A DNA stretch of 43,491 nt, taken from positions 5,307 to 48,797 of the forward strand of contig JAAEYY010000023.1 in assembly GCA_018223105.1 (NCBI GenBank), given 5' to 3'. The position numbers and the translations under genes were made by a program. The notes beneath the pieces are model-generated. The model ran no database searches and had not been told where the DNA came from. It was given only the letters and a program-made list of their open reading frames with translations. Below, one piece after another: positions 26,351-35,370 of this stretch (within the stretch, counting starts at the first letter, position 1; every line of letters starts with the position of its first letter). The stretch is from a bacterium. GTDB taxonomy: Bacteria; Bacteroidota; Bacteroidia; NS11-12g; UBA9320.

Positions 26351-26941
26351 ATGAGAAAGTATTGTACAGCGCCTTATAAAAATCAAGCCTATTATATAAA
26401 ATTTAAATGCTTTGAAAACTATTCACTAATTGAACTTTCAGATGCGTATTACAGCATGTATAAATGGTTTGCTCAGCTCATTTTGCGGAATGTTAAACTC
26501 TATGCATATGCGATGAGCCCCCACCAATTTGAAGGTATTATCTATATTCCCTCATCCTGTCCTGCTATATTGAACAAACTGGTTGGCAATGGAAAAAGGT
26601 TTATTGCCTATGAAATAGTTAGAGGTTTAAAAGAAAAACATAATTGGTTGTTAATGACAAAGCTAAATGAAGCCTTGAATCAAGAAGAACTAGACAGAGG
26701 TAAAAAGCACAGAGTATTTGATTATTCCTTTTACTGGGAACCACTTTACTCAAAACTTCATATAAATGCATATATTGACCTCATTCACAGGCAGTTTATA
26801 TTTCACAATCAAGAACAAAAATTACCAATTGATAGAATCAGACATACCAGTATACCTTATTATAATAAAGACTATAAAATAGCTTGGATTAACAAGTATA
26901 AACGCAATACATTACCGGCAATCTTCACCGGAATATATTAA
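26351..26941 (+). CDS. RAYT/IS200-like transposase relative with altered catalytic motifs
   Basis: A 196-aa protein. A segment GNGKRFIAYEIVRGLKE (79-95) and a later RGKKHRVFDYSFYWE (116-130) resemble a Y1-transposase (RAYT-type) subfamily common in Bacteroidota. The HUH position reads MSPHQF (55-60) where active members have NHxH, so the second His is Phe. The usual YIHxNP helix appears as LIHRQF (144-149), with Leu at the expected catalytic Tyr. Single-strand nicking may therefore be lost. It sits beside a 52-base palindrome. Its TAA shares two bases with the stop of convergent kmo. The family call rests on remembered motifs. Confidence 0.65.
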   Translation: MRKYCTAPYKNQAYYIKFKCFENYSLIELSDAYYSMYKWFAQLILRNVKLYAYAMSPHQFEGIIYIPSSCPAILNKLVGNGKRFIAYEIVRGLKEKHNWLLMTKLNEALNQEELDRGKKHRVFDYSFYWEPLYSKLHINAYIDLIHRQFIFHNQEQKLPIDRIRHTSIPYYNKDYKIAWINKYKRNTLPAIFTGIY

Positions 26942-28302
26942 TGATCGTGTATCTTTTGTAAGTCTCCTATTAAGCTGTGAATCAAATCATCGATGCCGCC
27001 ATTTTCAAACAGAGCATTAAGATCATGTTTTTTCATCAGCTCTTTCATGTACTCATCCTGTTTCATTCCGTTACTGTAAGCTTTGGAATATGGGATATGA
27101 CTGAAAGACACTTGAGAATACAATGGAGTGTATTTGTCGGGATAAAGCTGCTCAATCCTGCGTTCAAACTTCTTTTGAAGAAGAAAATCAGGGTCGGCAA
27201 CATAATCACGCATCACATAATAGTTGTGTAGAGATAAATCCTGAACCCCATCACCATCCGGTTTTCTGACTCTTTGATACTCCTCAAATACTTTTGGCCA
27301 GTCCTCATTGTGCTTTTGCATCAAATCCCACATTACGGTGCAATCCTCAAAGCCCGAGTTCATTCCTTGGCCATAAAATGGAACAGTAGCGTGAGCAGCA
27401 TCGCCCATCAGAGCAAATTTGCCCGAAGTCCATGGATAACAGCGTATAATAGCAAGTGAGGAAAGTGGATGATTCTCCCATACATCAGCAATATCCGGAA
27501 TCAAGTCGTAAAAATCGGGGAATACTTCTTTGAAGAAATGCTCAACCTCTTCTTTAGTATTAATCTTATCAAAAGCATATTCATGATTTTCATGCGGCAT
27601 GAAAAGAGTACAAGTAAATGAACCATCTTCATTAGGAAGTGCAATAAGCATAAAACGTCCTCTTGGCCAAATATGTAATGTATTCTTTTCTAATTTATAA
27701 GACCCATCCGAATTAGCAGGTAGAAGAATTTCACGGTATCCATCTTCAATATAATCTTGGTTATAATCAAAGCGATCCAATTTTTGCATTGCTTCATAGC
27801 GCACCGCAGAAAAAGCACCATCTGCTGCAAATACTACATCTGATTTAATTTCAGATTTCTCACCTGTAATCGTATTCTCAAGGTAAACAATACCATTTTC
27901 CAGATCTGCACCGATACACTTCTCATTGTACTTTATAGTAGCATCGCCTTCATTTTCAGCGATATCCATTAATTTGCAATTGATTCCGGCACGCGATACA
28001 GAATAAATAGCTTGACCTTCCTGACCATAAGGCTGATACGTAAGATTCCCCTCTTGATCGTGCATGGTACGTCCATACATTGGTATGGCCAATGCCTCGA
28101 TATCTTTATCTACACCAACGGTTTTAAAGGCTTTCCAACCTCTTACAGATAAAGCCAAGTTAATAGATTTACCTGCTGAAATATTGGTTTTACGTAAATC
28201 TTTCCGGCGCTCTACTATGGTTACATTATAGCCGGCTTTTGAAAGATACACTGCCCAAAGTGATCCTACTAAACCTGCCCCTACTATTGTTGCTGATTTC
28301 AT
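26938..28302 (-). CDS. kmo: kynurenine 3-monooxygenase
   Basis: A 454-aa FAD-dependent hydroxylase that converts L-kynurenine to 3-hydroxykynurenine with NADPH and oxygen. The Rossmann motif VGAGLVGSLWAVYLSKAGYNVTIVERR opens the protein. The GDAAHATVPFYGQGMNSGFEDC motif (about 307-328) closes the FAD site and is diagnostic for KMO. The C terminus lacks a strongly hydrophobic anchor. No other kynurenine-pathway gene lies in the window. It starts 75 bases downstream of the metallopeptidase-like gene on the same strand. Confidence 0.95.
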   Translation of the reverse strand: MKSATIVGAGLVGSLWAVYLSKAGYNVTIVERRKDLRKTNISAGKSINLALSVRGWKAFKTVGVDKDIEALAIPMYGRTMHDQEGNLTYQPYGQEGQAIYSVSRAGINCKLMDIAENEGDATIKYNEKCIGADLENGIVYLENTITGEKSEIKSDVVFAADGAFSAVRYEAMQKLDRFDYNQDYIEDGYREILLPANSDGSYKLEKNTLHIWPRGRFMLIALPNEDGSFTCTLFMPHENHEYAFDKINTKEEVEHFFKEVFPDFYDLIPDIADVWENHPLSSLAIIRCYPWTSGKFALMGDAAHATVPFYGQGMNSGFEDCTVMWDLMQKHNEDWPKVFEEYQRVRKPDGDGVQDLSLHNYYVMRDYVADPDFLLQKKFERRIEQLYPDKYTPLYSQVSFSHIPYSKAYSNGMKQDEYMKELMKKHDLNALFENGGIDDLIHSLIGDLQKIHDH

Positions 28303-28377
28303 TGTGGCGCAAATTATAAAATACTGGAGTAATAAAGGCTTCGTTTAAGCTAATAAGCGTATAAAAAATAGCTATGA

Positions 28378-29511
28378 TTACTCAACACGCTCTGCAATTT
28401 CTTTTCGGATATACTCATTAATAAAATCCTGACGAACTCCATATAGATCTTCGATGATTTTATAATATCGCTCATGTCCATTTAAATCAGGATAATTATC
28501 CCCTGCTTCCATCACCCTGATAACTTGCCTCATTCCACCATAAGCATGTGCGATTTCAATAAATAAGCCTGCAATAACATGCTGTGGGTTACTGTTGACA
28601 TCAAAACATCTGAAGGTGTGAAAAGTATCTAAGTCTAGATCCGGGTTTTGAACCAAATAATCATTCAAATTTCGATAATGATAATCAAGGTCTTGTCCCA
28701 TATGGTCCGATAGAAAACAAGCAATTCCTTCATGAAGATACCCTGCATTTTTAAAAATTGGATATAGACATAAATGAGTTACTTCATGGCGGTACAATTC
28801 TGAGCCTTTTCCCGAATATACAATGTTGTGAATACCGGATACTTTTCCTTGAGGTTTTGTATAATTTCCTTCTCTAATATAATAAGTGAACCCTCTGGCT
28901 CTGTTTAATAAATCAAAATCATCAGTAAAGTAAAACGTAATTCTATCTACCTCTGAAATATTGAATATTCGCTTTAAACTATCAATGTAATTGTTCATTT
29001 GATCCGCTTTTTCTTGATTAAATTCATGTTCAGGAGGAAAAACGTAATCAATATACTTAGTGCTCTTGTGACCCCAGTTCCTCGTATTATACGGAAGGGT
29101 ATTGATCAATTTGAAGTCATTACCAATTTGCTTCGATAAGAAGTCATATATAAATGCAGTTTTAACACCACTTGTATCCTCATAGCTAAATTGAACTCTT
29201 GTTCTATAGACTGAATCTTCAAAGTGCTTTACAGATAAAACGCTTGCATCGTAATATTGATACCAAAAGAGCCCAAACTCATTTGCATTTAAATCAACCT
29301 TATCATACTTATCTAGCTCATTCTTGAGCCAAACAGATTGCTTTACTTCATCTGCATCTTTAGATTGAATGTACTTTTTAACCAGGTCAATTACTTTAGA
29401 TATCCGTTCATCTGAACTCAAGACCCCTTGATTTATAGTAAAAGTTTGTGCTTTAAGAGTATTGACAATCGAAAAAGAACCAATCAATATTAGAATTAGC
29501 AAATATCTCAT
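28378..29511 (-). CDS. secreted gluzincin-like metallopeptidase
   Basis: A 377-aa protein with a signal peptide (cleavage expected after LKAQ, about residue 22). A zinc-peptidase motif HEVTH lies near 242, followed by AGYLHEGIACFLS, whose Glu is a good third ligand, as in the peptidase MA-like clan. The upstream half (30-200) shows no recognisable domain. It is probably periplasmic or exported. Substrate is unknown. It is divergent from the broken sensor kinase gene across 86 bases. Confidence 0.7.
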   Translation of the reverse strand: MRYLLILILIGSFSIVNTLKAQTFTINQGVLSSDERISKVIDLVKKYIQSKDADEVKQSVWLKNELDKYDKVDLNANEFGLFWYQYYDASVLSVKHFEDSVYRTRVQFSYEDTSGVKTAFIYDFLSKQIGNDFKLINTLPYNTRNWGHKSTKYIDYVFPPEHEFNQEKADQMNNYIDSLKRIFNISEVDRITFYFTDDFDLLNRARGFTYYIREGNYTKPQGKVSGIHNIVYSGKGSELYRHEVTHLCLYPIFKNAGYLHEGIACFLSDHMGQDLDYHYRNLNDYLVQNPDLDLDTFHTFRCFDVNSNPQHVIAGLFIEIAHAYGGMRQVIRVMEAGDNYPDLNGHERYYKIIEDLYGVRQDFINEYIRKEIAERVE

Positions 29512-29597
29512 CGTGGTAAAAATATGGAAATGATTTTATAGTTCTAAACTTAGAATTGTCATATAGTGTGTGCATTTTTATTTAGTATTGAAGAGTT

Positions 29598-31349
29598 TTG
29601 AGAAGGTTTATCTGCATTTGGCTTCTTTATCTCATTGCATCAAGTGTCCAGGCTTCTTCATATTCATGGTCCTTTTTTAGTTCAGATACCATTCTTTCAG
29701 AGCTACCTACAAAAACTAAGTTCAAGCCCTTAAAATCTAATGCTCTCGAATTTGGATATTTCACTCCTTCACTTTGGTTGAAAACGGAAGTCGAGATGAG
29801 TAAAGACACTATTCTAGTTTTCCATTACGACCACTTCTATGTTGAGCAACTCAGTATGAGTTTAGACAGTACCGAAATAGCTGTAACAGGATCAAAACAC
29901 TTGAACGATGCTTCAAAGAATTATCTTACCAGTGGGGAATATTTCATTCCAGTTTATATCCCCAAAGGGAATCATGAAATTTTGGTCCATATTCAATCTA
30001 AGTACTCTCCAATTCAAGCAAGGTTTAATCTAATCAGTTTAAACGAAGCTCAAGTTGAAGCTAAAAGTAACCAAAGGTTATTGTGGATGTTAGTTTATGG
30101 TTTTATGCTGTTTGCCGCTTGCGTAAGCGCCATCTTTTTTGCTTTAAGTTCAAAACGAATTTTTGTGCTCTTCACTTTGTATGTAGTTTGCAGTTTGGTC
30201 AATCTTGCTGCCTTTCATGGCTTTCTTTTCGATTATATCAACCTCTATACAATATTTCCTTATGACCCTCGGGCCTTAATGAATTCCATTTTAGTAATGG
30301 GAACTTTACCTTACTTTACATATGCCGTACCGGTAGAGTATGCACCGAAAGTACTTCGAAAAATTATGAAGTGGATTATCGTAGCATGCGCTATCATTAC
30401 AATAGCGGCATTCGTTATTCCGGAAAGTGTAAAAACCTATCATCGATTAATTTACACATTCAAACCGCTCTTGTTTTTTGCAATTGTTGTACCTGCTCCC
30501 TACTTCACACTTTCTTACCGAAACGGTCATGATCTTTCCAAGTGGTTTATAGCAGGGTATTCCGTTCTGGTATTCACTGGAGTTCTGCATATTCTGGAAT
30601 CTACAGGTGTGATTCCACATGGTTTATTCAATGGCTCATGGGAAATAGGAGTTGTAATTGAGCTCCTCGTATTTACCATTGCTTTTGCAATCCAATATAA
30701 TGATGCACTTCACGAAAAGTTGAGGCTTGCAAACCAAATAAACACTGAAAGAACCAAGTATCTCGAAAAATATTAAAAAGCACAGGAAACTGAAAGGAGT
30801 CAAGTTGCAGGACTTCTTCACGATGGGATTTTACAACAATTAGTGGCGGTTAAGCATGGAATCTCTTCAATAGACGATGACAGAATCAAAAAGTACAATG
30901 AAATATTAGTAGATACCACAATGGAGATTAGAGATTTATCTCATAGTCTAATGCCAAAAAGTGTTAGTAAATCAGGTTTAAAGCTGGGTTTAGCTGATTT
31001 ATTTGAGCGCTCTCAAGAGATTCACAACATTAACATTGCCTATCGCTATGATCTTGAGATCAGCTTAGCACCCGACATTCAGCTAAATCTATTTCGGATA
31101 GTTCAAGAACTCTTACAAAATGCCGAAAAACACAGTAAATGCACGGAGATTAACTGTCAAATCTACAGTGTAGAAACTATGATAATTCTTATTTTCGAAG
31201 ACAATGGAATTGGAATTTCTGAATCAAATAGTGAAGGCATTGGATTAATCAGTATTGCGAGCAGGGTAGAAACCATGAATGGTAAACTAAGTATAGAATC
31301 AAACGAAAATCAAGGCACAATAATTAGGATCAAGTTTTCAATAGAATGA
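29598..31349 (+). pseudogene. 7TM-DISM sensor histidine kinase interrupted by one in-frame stop
   Basis: From a TTG start at 29598 the frame encodes a signal peptide, an extracellular DISM-type beta domain (about 20-150), seven membrane helices (about 160-375) and a linker ending LEKY. A TAA then occurs at 30774-30776. The same frame continues at once as KAQETERSQVAGLLHDGILQQL, the HisKA_3 dimerisation helix with the phospho-acceptor His at 30819-30821, and then a full HATPase domain (LFRIVQELLQNAEKHSK, DNGIGIS) to 31349. A single change (for example CAA to TAA) explains it. The kinase is probably inactive unless the stop is read through. Confidence 0.85.
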
Positions 31350-31978
31350 TAAGATTAGCAGTCATTGATGACCATAAAGTGGTATTAGACGGACTCGTAA
31401 ATCTACTAAATTCAGAGCTTGAATTTTCAGTAGTTTACAGCAATTCAAATCCATTAACGATAGATTTCAGCCAATTACCTAAAATAGATGTTTGGCTAAT
31501 CGACATTCAAATGGAAGGAATTGACGGAATTGAATTGAGCAAAAAGCTATTGAATCTAACTCCGGATTATAAAATCATTTTCCTCACTATGCATCGTGAT
31601 TTTGGCATAGCTCGCATGGCAAAAGACTTAGGTGCGAAAGCCTATTTAATTAAAAATATTGATAAAATTGAATTGATTCAATCTATCAAGAGTGTAGATG
31701 AAGGTGCATCGCTTTTCAACCTATCTGATCTCAACAAATCCAGTCAAATAGGAGATTTAAATGCGAAATTTATCATAAATGATTTAACCAACAGGGAACT
31801 CGAGATCTTACAACATATTGTTGGGGGTTTAAGCAATCAGGAGATTGGAGATCGCCTGCACATTAGCCCGAGAACTGTTGACACACATAGAACTAACATA
31901 ATGCGAAAACTTCAGGTGAGTAATGTTGCTTCGCTCGTTCGAGTAGCTATTTCAAATGGAATTAAAGGTAATATTTAG
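31346..31978 (+). CDS. NarL/LuxR-type response regulator
   Basis: A 210-aa regulator. The receiver domain (1-120) has the acidic pair VIDDH, an Asp in the WLIDIQMEGIDG strand and Lys in KAYLIKN. The C-terminal LuxR helix-turn-helix (about 145-205) reads LTNRELEILQHIVGGLSNQEIGDRLHISPRTVDTHR. Its ATG overlaps the end of the upstream kinase frame (ATGA), so the pair formed one two-component system. With the kinase interrupted, the regulator may be unphosphorylated or driven by another kinase. Confidence 0.93.
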   Translation: MIRLAVIDDHKVVLDGLVNLLNSELEFSVVYSNSNPLTIDFSQLPKIDVWLIDIQMEGIDGIELSKKLLNLTPDYKIIFLTMHRDFGIARMAKDLGAKAYLIKNIDKIELIQSIKSVDEGASLFNLSDLNKSSQIGDLNAKFIINDLTNRELEILQHIVGGLSNQEIGDRLHISPRTVDTHRTNIMRKLQVSNVASLVRVAISNGIKGNI

Positions 31979-32041
31979 GGTATTTACCGTATTGAAATGA
32001 GAAATGGTGTAGGATAAGTTTGTCAGCAACTAACCAACATC

Positions 32042-33796
32042 ATGAAAAAACTCTTACTCTCAATAGTAATCTTATTACTAATCTCACCCTCATGTACTCT
32101 TATTCGACAAAAACTTGGTAAAGGTCCAAATATGGCCATGTATGAGTGTGGCTATGTTTATGAACCCGGTTTAATGGCTAAACTAAACCCTATGGCAAAA
32201 TTGCAGAAGGGTATATTAGTTGGCGTAACTGATAATAATAACTCAGATTTAGGTAAAGCCGCTATTAGTATTTTCTATCAAGCTCATCTTCACCCAAAAG
32301 AAATTGTTAGATACGTGACAGAAACACCCAACTGGGAGACTTGCGGTGATGCTATTCTAGCAGGCTTCATGAATCGTGATGGACTAGGCCTAACTTCAAC
32401 AGATGGTGAATTCAAGGTAGATGGAACTGTAGTAGAATACGCACAAGGCGGCACCTACTTCCACGGTTTCAAACCCTCTGAGAGAGGTGAAAAAACTGTA
32501 CAAATTACCAGTAGTGATGGAGATGATATAACAGTAAAAGTTGGCCCTGGAGAGCCTTTAGAAATTGAAAGTATAAATGGTAAACCTAAAGGCGAAGCCG
32601 ATCCTTTGGATGGAACTCAAGATCTTGTATTAAAAATTAAAAATGGTGATGCAGACCCAAATTCAAAAATCCATGTTCAATTGGTTTCCAATGTTGTAGG
32701 CACTCCGGTTCTCTATGATCTTTTTGTTTCAACTGCAAAAAATGAGATCCGTATTCCTGCATCTGCATTCAAAAATTATGAAGGTTCGCCTTCACCTTTT
32801 ATGCAAGCAAATACACTCCTTGTGAACAGAATAACTGAAAATCTGATTGAAGGTACAGATGCAGGGGCTATAAGAGTGATGAATGGGTTCATGGACTGGG
32901 CTCCAATATCTGTAAGTGGTGATATTGCAAAAGGTGGTCTGGTGACTGCAGGTTTTGATGAATCTAAAAACACCAATATTTCCATAGACATGAGCTCAAA
33001 AGGCGTCTATAATTATCAAGTAAACAAGAAGGGACCTTTTTATGCGCCTCCAACAGAAGGCATTTCAAAAGTTGCAATAGCGTCTTTAGTAGTTCGAGGA
33101 AACCTTCAAGCATCTGAGACCAATACCCATAGTTATTCCAGCGGTAATATGACCACAATTGTCACTGAGAAAATAACAAAATGGTTTCCGGAGATTTCGG
33201 AAGAATCATGGCAAAATCTCTCCGACATACTCTACCTTAAAATAGCGACAGCCCTAAAAGAGAATGAATCATGGGAGCTGGTAGATCTTGATAAGATCAT
33301 CAATTCAAAAGCGTATAACTATACCAAGGCTATAAAAGACACAGTAAGTAAAACCTTTGTTGAAGTAGGTGCAGGTGGAACAAAGAGAATACTTACAACC
33401 TCAACCTCCGACGCATATAAAGATCTTGGCTTAACCTTCCCTGCTGATTTCGTGAGTGAAAGGTTAGTTCGTGAATTAGGAGTTGATATGGTTCTTGCAA
33501 TCACCATTGATATGAACATGAATTTTGAAACTGAAGCTTTAGATCCAGTGGTAAAAATTGTGGCATTCGCGCCTAGTGTTAGCTACCGAAGTGGTGCGGA
33601 ATACTTCAGTATGACCGCTAATACCTCCGCCGTTTCACTCGATCAAAGCAAAGAGCATTCAGGCAGTGTTGAAGAAGTTTTGTATAAAATGATACGAGGT
33701 GAAGATTTCGTGAAAGAATTTATTTCAACCCTCAAATCACTGGAATCAGAAGAAAAAAAGTTTCCCGTATATGCAGAATTGTGGGACTCTAAATAA
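32042..33796 (+). CDS. hypothetical lipoprotein
   Basis: A 584-aa protein with a lipoprotein signal (ISPSC, Cys18). I do not recognise a family. It has a Gly/Asp-rich central region (about 150-240) that looks like beta-structured repeats, and a C-terminal alpha/beta part (about 350-580) with a conserved-looking RELGVDMVLAITIDMNM strand. It is probably attached to the outer membrane. It begins 63 bases after the LuxR-type regulator and could be its target, but nothing in the sequence proves this. Confidence 0.65.
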   Translation: MKKLLLSIVILLLISPSCTLIRQKLGKGPNMAMYECGYVYEPGLMAKLNPMAKLQKGILVGVTDNNNSDLGKAAISIFYQAHLHPKEIVRYVTETPNWETCGDAILAGFMNRDGLGLTSTDGEFKVDGTVVEYAQGGTYFHGFKPSERGEKTVQITSSDGDDITVKVGPGEPLEIESINGKPKGEADPLDGTQDLVLKIKNGDADPNSKIHVQLVSNVVGTPVLYDLFVSTAKNEIRIPASAFKNYEGSPSPFMQANTLLVNRITENLIEGTDAGAIRVMNGFMDWAPISVSGDIAKGGLVTAGFDESKNTNISIDMSSKGVYNYQVNKKGPFYAPPTEGISKVAIASLVVRGNLQASETNTHSYSSGNMTTIVTEKITKWFPEISEESWQNLSDILYLKIATALKENESWELVDLDKIINSKAYNYTKAIKDTVSKTFVEVGAGGTKRILTTSTSDAYKDLGLTFPADFVSERLVRELGVDMVLAITIDMNMNFETEALDPVVKIVAFAPSVSYRSGAEYFSMTANTSAVSLDQSKEHSGSVEEVLYKMIRGEDFVKEFISTLKSLESEEKKFPVYAELWDSK

Positions 33797-33838
33797 TTTT
33801 TATCATTCCATACAATATTAAGAGACTATTCACGTTTT

Positions 33839-33856
33839 TATAGCCGAAAGGCTATA
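33839..33856 (+). promoter_or_regulatory. GNRA-capped hairpin directly before a small gene
   Basis: TATAGCC-GAAA-GGCTATA forms a seven-pair stem closed by a GAAA tetraloop and ends three bases before the ATG at 33860. It could control initiation of the 64-aa gene or end the upstream lipoprotein transcript. No strong T-run follows. Confidence 0.4.
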
Positions 33857-33859
33857 TTT

Positions 33860-34054
33860 ATGGAAACATTTAAAATCTACACCCAGAGGGATGTGCTAGA
33901 GTTGTTTCTAGATCTCCATATGGGTAAAACCCCCAAACATAACTATACGCTGGAAGAAAATTCCGAAGGACTCATTTTAAGTACTTCAAACACTCAATTC
34001 ATTGAATCAATGAAAAGAATGTTTAGAGTAGAAGAGTTGGAATTGGCTAGCTAG
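33860..34054 (+). CDS. small hypothetical protein
   Basis: A 64-aa soluble protein with no recognised motif. It begins METFKIYTQRDVLELFLDL and is acidic. A seven-pair tetraloop hairpin ends three bases before its start. It is followed by about 200 bases without a gene. It may be a real small gene, but its length makes a chance frame possible. Confidence 0.4.
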   Translation: METFKIYTQRDVLELFLDLHMGKTPKHNYTLEENSEGLILSTSNTQFIESMKRMFRVEELELAS

Positions 34055-34253
34055 TTGTGAAATGGCTTTCTGACTAGTTTTAATGCTGAAAAGCTTCAGA
34101 GTAAAGCAACATCGTGTTGTACACCCTTGATATTGCTGCAAAATTGCTCCTCCAATTTCATTTATTCTACATTTTCAGAAAAAAATCCAATTTCCCGTTT
34201 ACCTTTTTATCTCAAGGAGTATTAAACTCATAATTGGTTAATCTATCACCAGT
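34055..34253. other. 199-base intergenic gap
   Basis: No gene is visible. The only structure I see is a small hairpin CTGAA-AAGC-TTCAG at 34086-34099. The last 60 bases are A/T-rich and may hold the promoter of the dioxygenase-like gene. Confidence 0.5.
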
Positions 34254-34853
34254 ATGAACAGAAAAGATTTCATTTTAAAAGGAAGCCTTGCCGCTTTTGC
34301 AATTTCTATTTTTCCAAAAACAAGCATTTCCGAGAATACGATCCAGAAATGTGAAACAACTAACGACATTCTCGGACCATTTTACAGGCCAAATGCTCCT
34401 ATTCGGAAAAGCTTAATTTTTGATAGCTCAGAAGGAAGCACCATCGAACTGAAAGGAAAAGTGTTTTCAGATGACTGTACATCGGTTCTTAAAGATGCGC
34501 AAGTTGAAATATGGCACTGTAACATTCATGGGGAATACGACAATGAAAGCGAGGCATTTTTATACAGAGGCCGTTGGATTACGGATAAGTTTGGGAATTA
34601 CAGTTTCAAAACTAAGCTACCGGGGAAATATTTAAATGGTAAGGCATTCAGGCCTGCACATATTCATTTTAGAGTCAGTCATAAAGATCACAATGAACTA
34701 ATATCACAACTCTATTTTAAAGGAGACCCACATATTGAAAAAGACCCTTGGGCTTCTGAAAAAAAAGCAGAACATCGAATTCTTCCAATCAGCCTTGAGG
34801 ATACAAAAGGAAGTTTGACTGTAACGTTTGATATTCACTTGAAAAAGAAATAA
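34254..34853 (+). CDS. intradiol ring-cleavage dioxygenase-like protein, exported
   Basis: A 199-aa protein. The N terminus (NRKDFILKGSLAAFAISIFP) resembles a Tat-type signal. The dioxygenase core includes VEIWHCNIHGEYDN, YRGRWITDKFGNYSFKTKLPGKY and RPAHIHFRV. This supplies the two Tyr and two His iron ligands of the intradiol family. In the secreted subgroup the natural substrate is often unknown, so aromatic ring cleavage is only a family expectation. Its stop shares one base with the ATG of the next gene (TAATG), so the two are translationally coupled. Confidence 0.83.
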   Translation: MNRKDFILKGSLAAFAISIFPKTSISENTIQKCETTNDILGPFYRPNAPIRKSLIFDSSEGSTIELKGKVFSDDCTSVLKDAQVEIWHCNIHGEYDNESEAFLYRGRWITDKFGNYSFKTKLPGKYLNGKAFRPAHIHFRVSHKDHNELISQLYFKGDPHIEKDPWASEKKAEHRILPISLEDTKGSLTVTFDIHLKKK

Positions 34854-35254
34854 TGTCAATAGAATACAAGTTTAAATGCCCAAAACAGTGGGAAAAACTC
34901 GAAGATCATCCACTTGGTAAATATTGTAACTCTTGCAATAAAATCGTTCATGACTTCAGCTCAATGTCCGATGAAGAAATTTTATTTTACTTGAAGAAAA
35001 GAGGAGAAAGCATTTGCATCATGCAAGAAAGACCTAATAACACACGATTCAGGTCGAGAAGACACACCACTCTATATACATTGATTGTTGGAATTATGAG
35101 CTTTTGGGGTATTGGTTGTTCAGATAATCGAACCCTTGGCGAACCTGCTCTTCCTGCTTGCAGCAATGCAAAAACCAATGTACAGCCTGAAGAAATGGTC
35201 AATGAAATGACCTTAGGTGAGCCGGTCGTTCCGGATTCAACAATTAAAAAATAA
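34853..35254 (+). CDS. hypothetical membrane protein with a Cys-rich N-terminal motif
   Basis: A 133-aa protein. Residues 9-45 form a motif seen in Bacteroidota hypothetical proteins (CPKQWEKLEDHPLGKYCNSCNKIVHDFSSMSDEEI), with a CxxC pair that could bind metal. A hydrophobic helix (about 64-80) follows. The tail contains two copies of TLGEP-x-x-P (near 88 and 120). The N terminus would be cytoplasmic and the tail periplasmic, in a bitopic arrangement. It is coupled to the dioxygenase-like gene, so a shared role is plausible but unproven. Confidence 0.65.
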   Translation: MSIEYKFKCPKQWEKLEDHPLGKYCNSCNKIVHDFSSMSDEEILFYLKKRGESICIMQERPNNTRFRSRRHTTLYTLIVGIMSFWGIGCSDNRTLGEPALPACSNAKTNVQPEEMVNEMTLGEPVVPDSTIKK

Positions 35255-35358
35255 GGTCTACACCTTGTTGAGCGGTATTTAGGAACGCGTTTATAAAATA
35301 TTTATACTCGCACAGGCATCCTACAAGAAAGCTACAATCATTCAATTAAAAATAGATC

Positions 35359-35366
35359 TATATTTG
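35359..35366 (+). promoter_or_regulatory. TAnnTTTG-type -7 element before the PorP/SprF-like gene
   Basis: TATATTTG matches the consensus exactly but ends only four bases before the ATG at 35371. If used, the mRNA would be nearly leaderless. A chance match is possible in this A/T-rich gap. Confidence 0.25.
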
Positions 35367-35370
35367 ATCT

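Noticed and set aside
30843..31349. A separate short kinase gene starting at GTG 30843
   Set aside because: It would lack the phospho-accepting His, and the frame upstream continues unbroken to the single stop, so one interrupted gene is the better reading.
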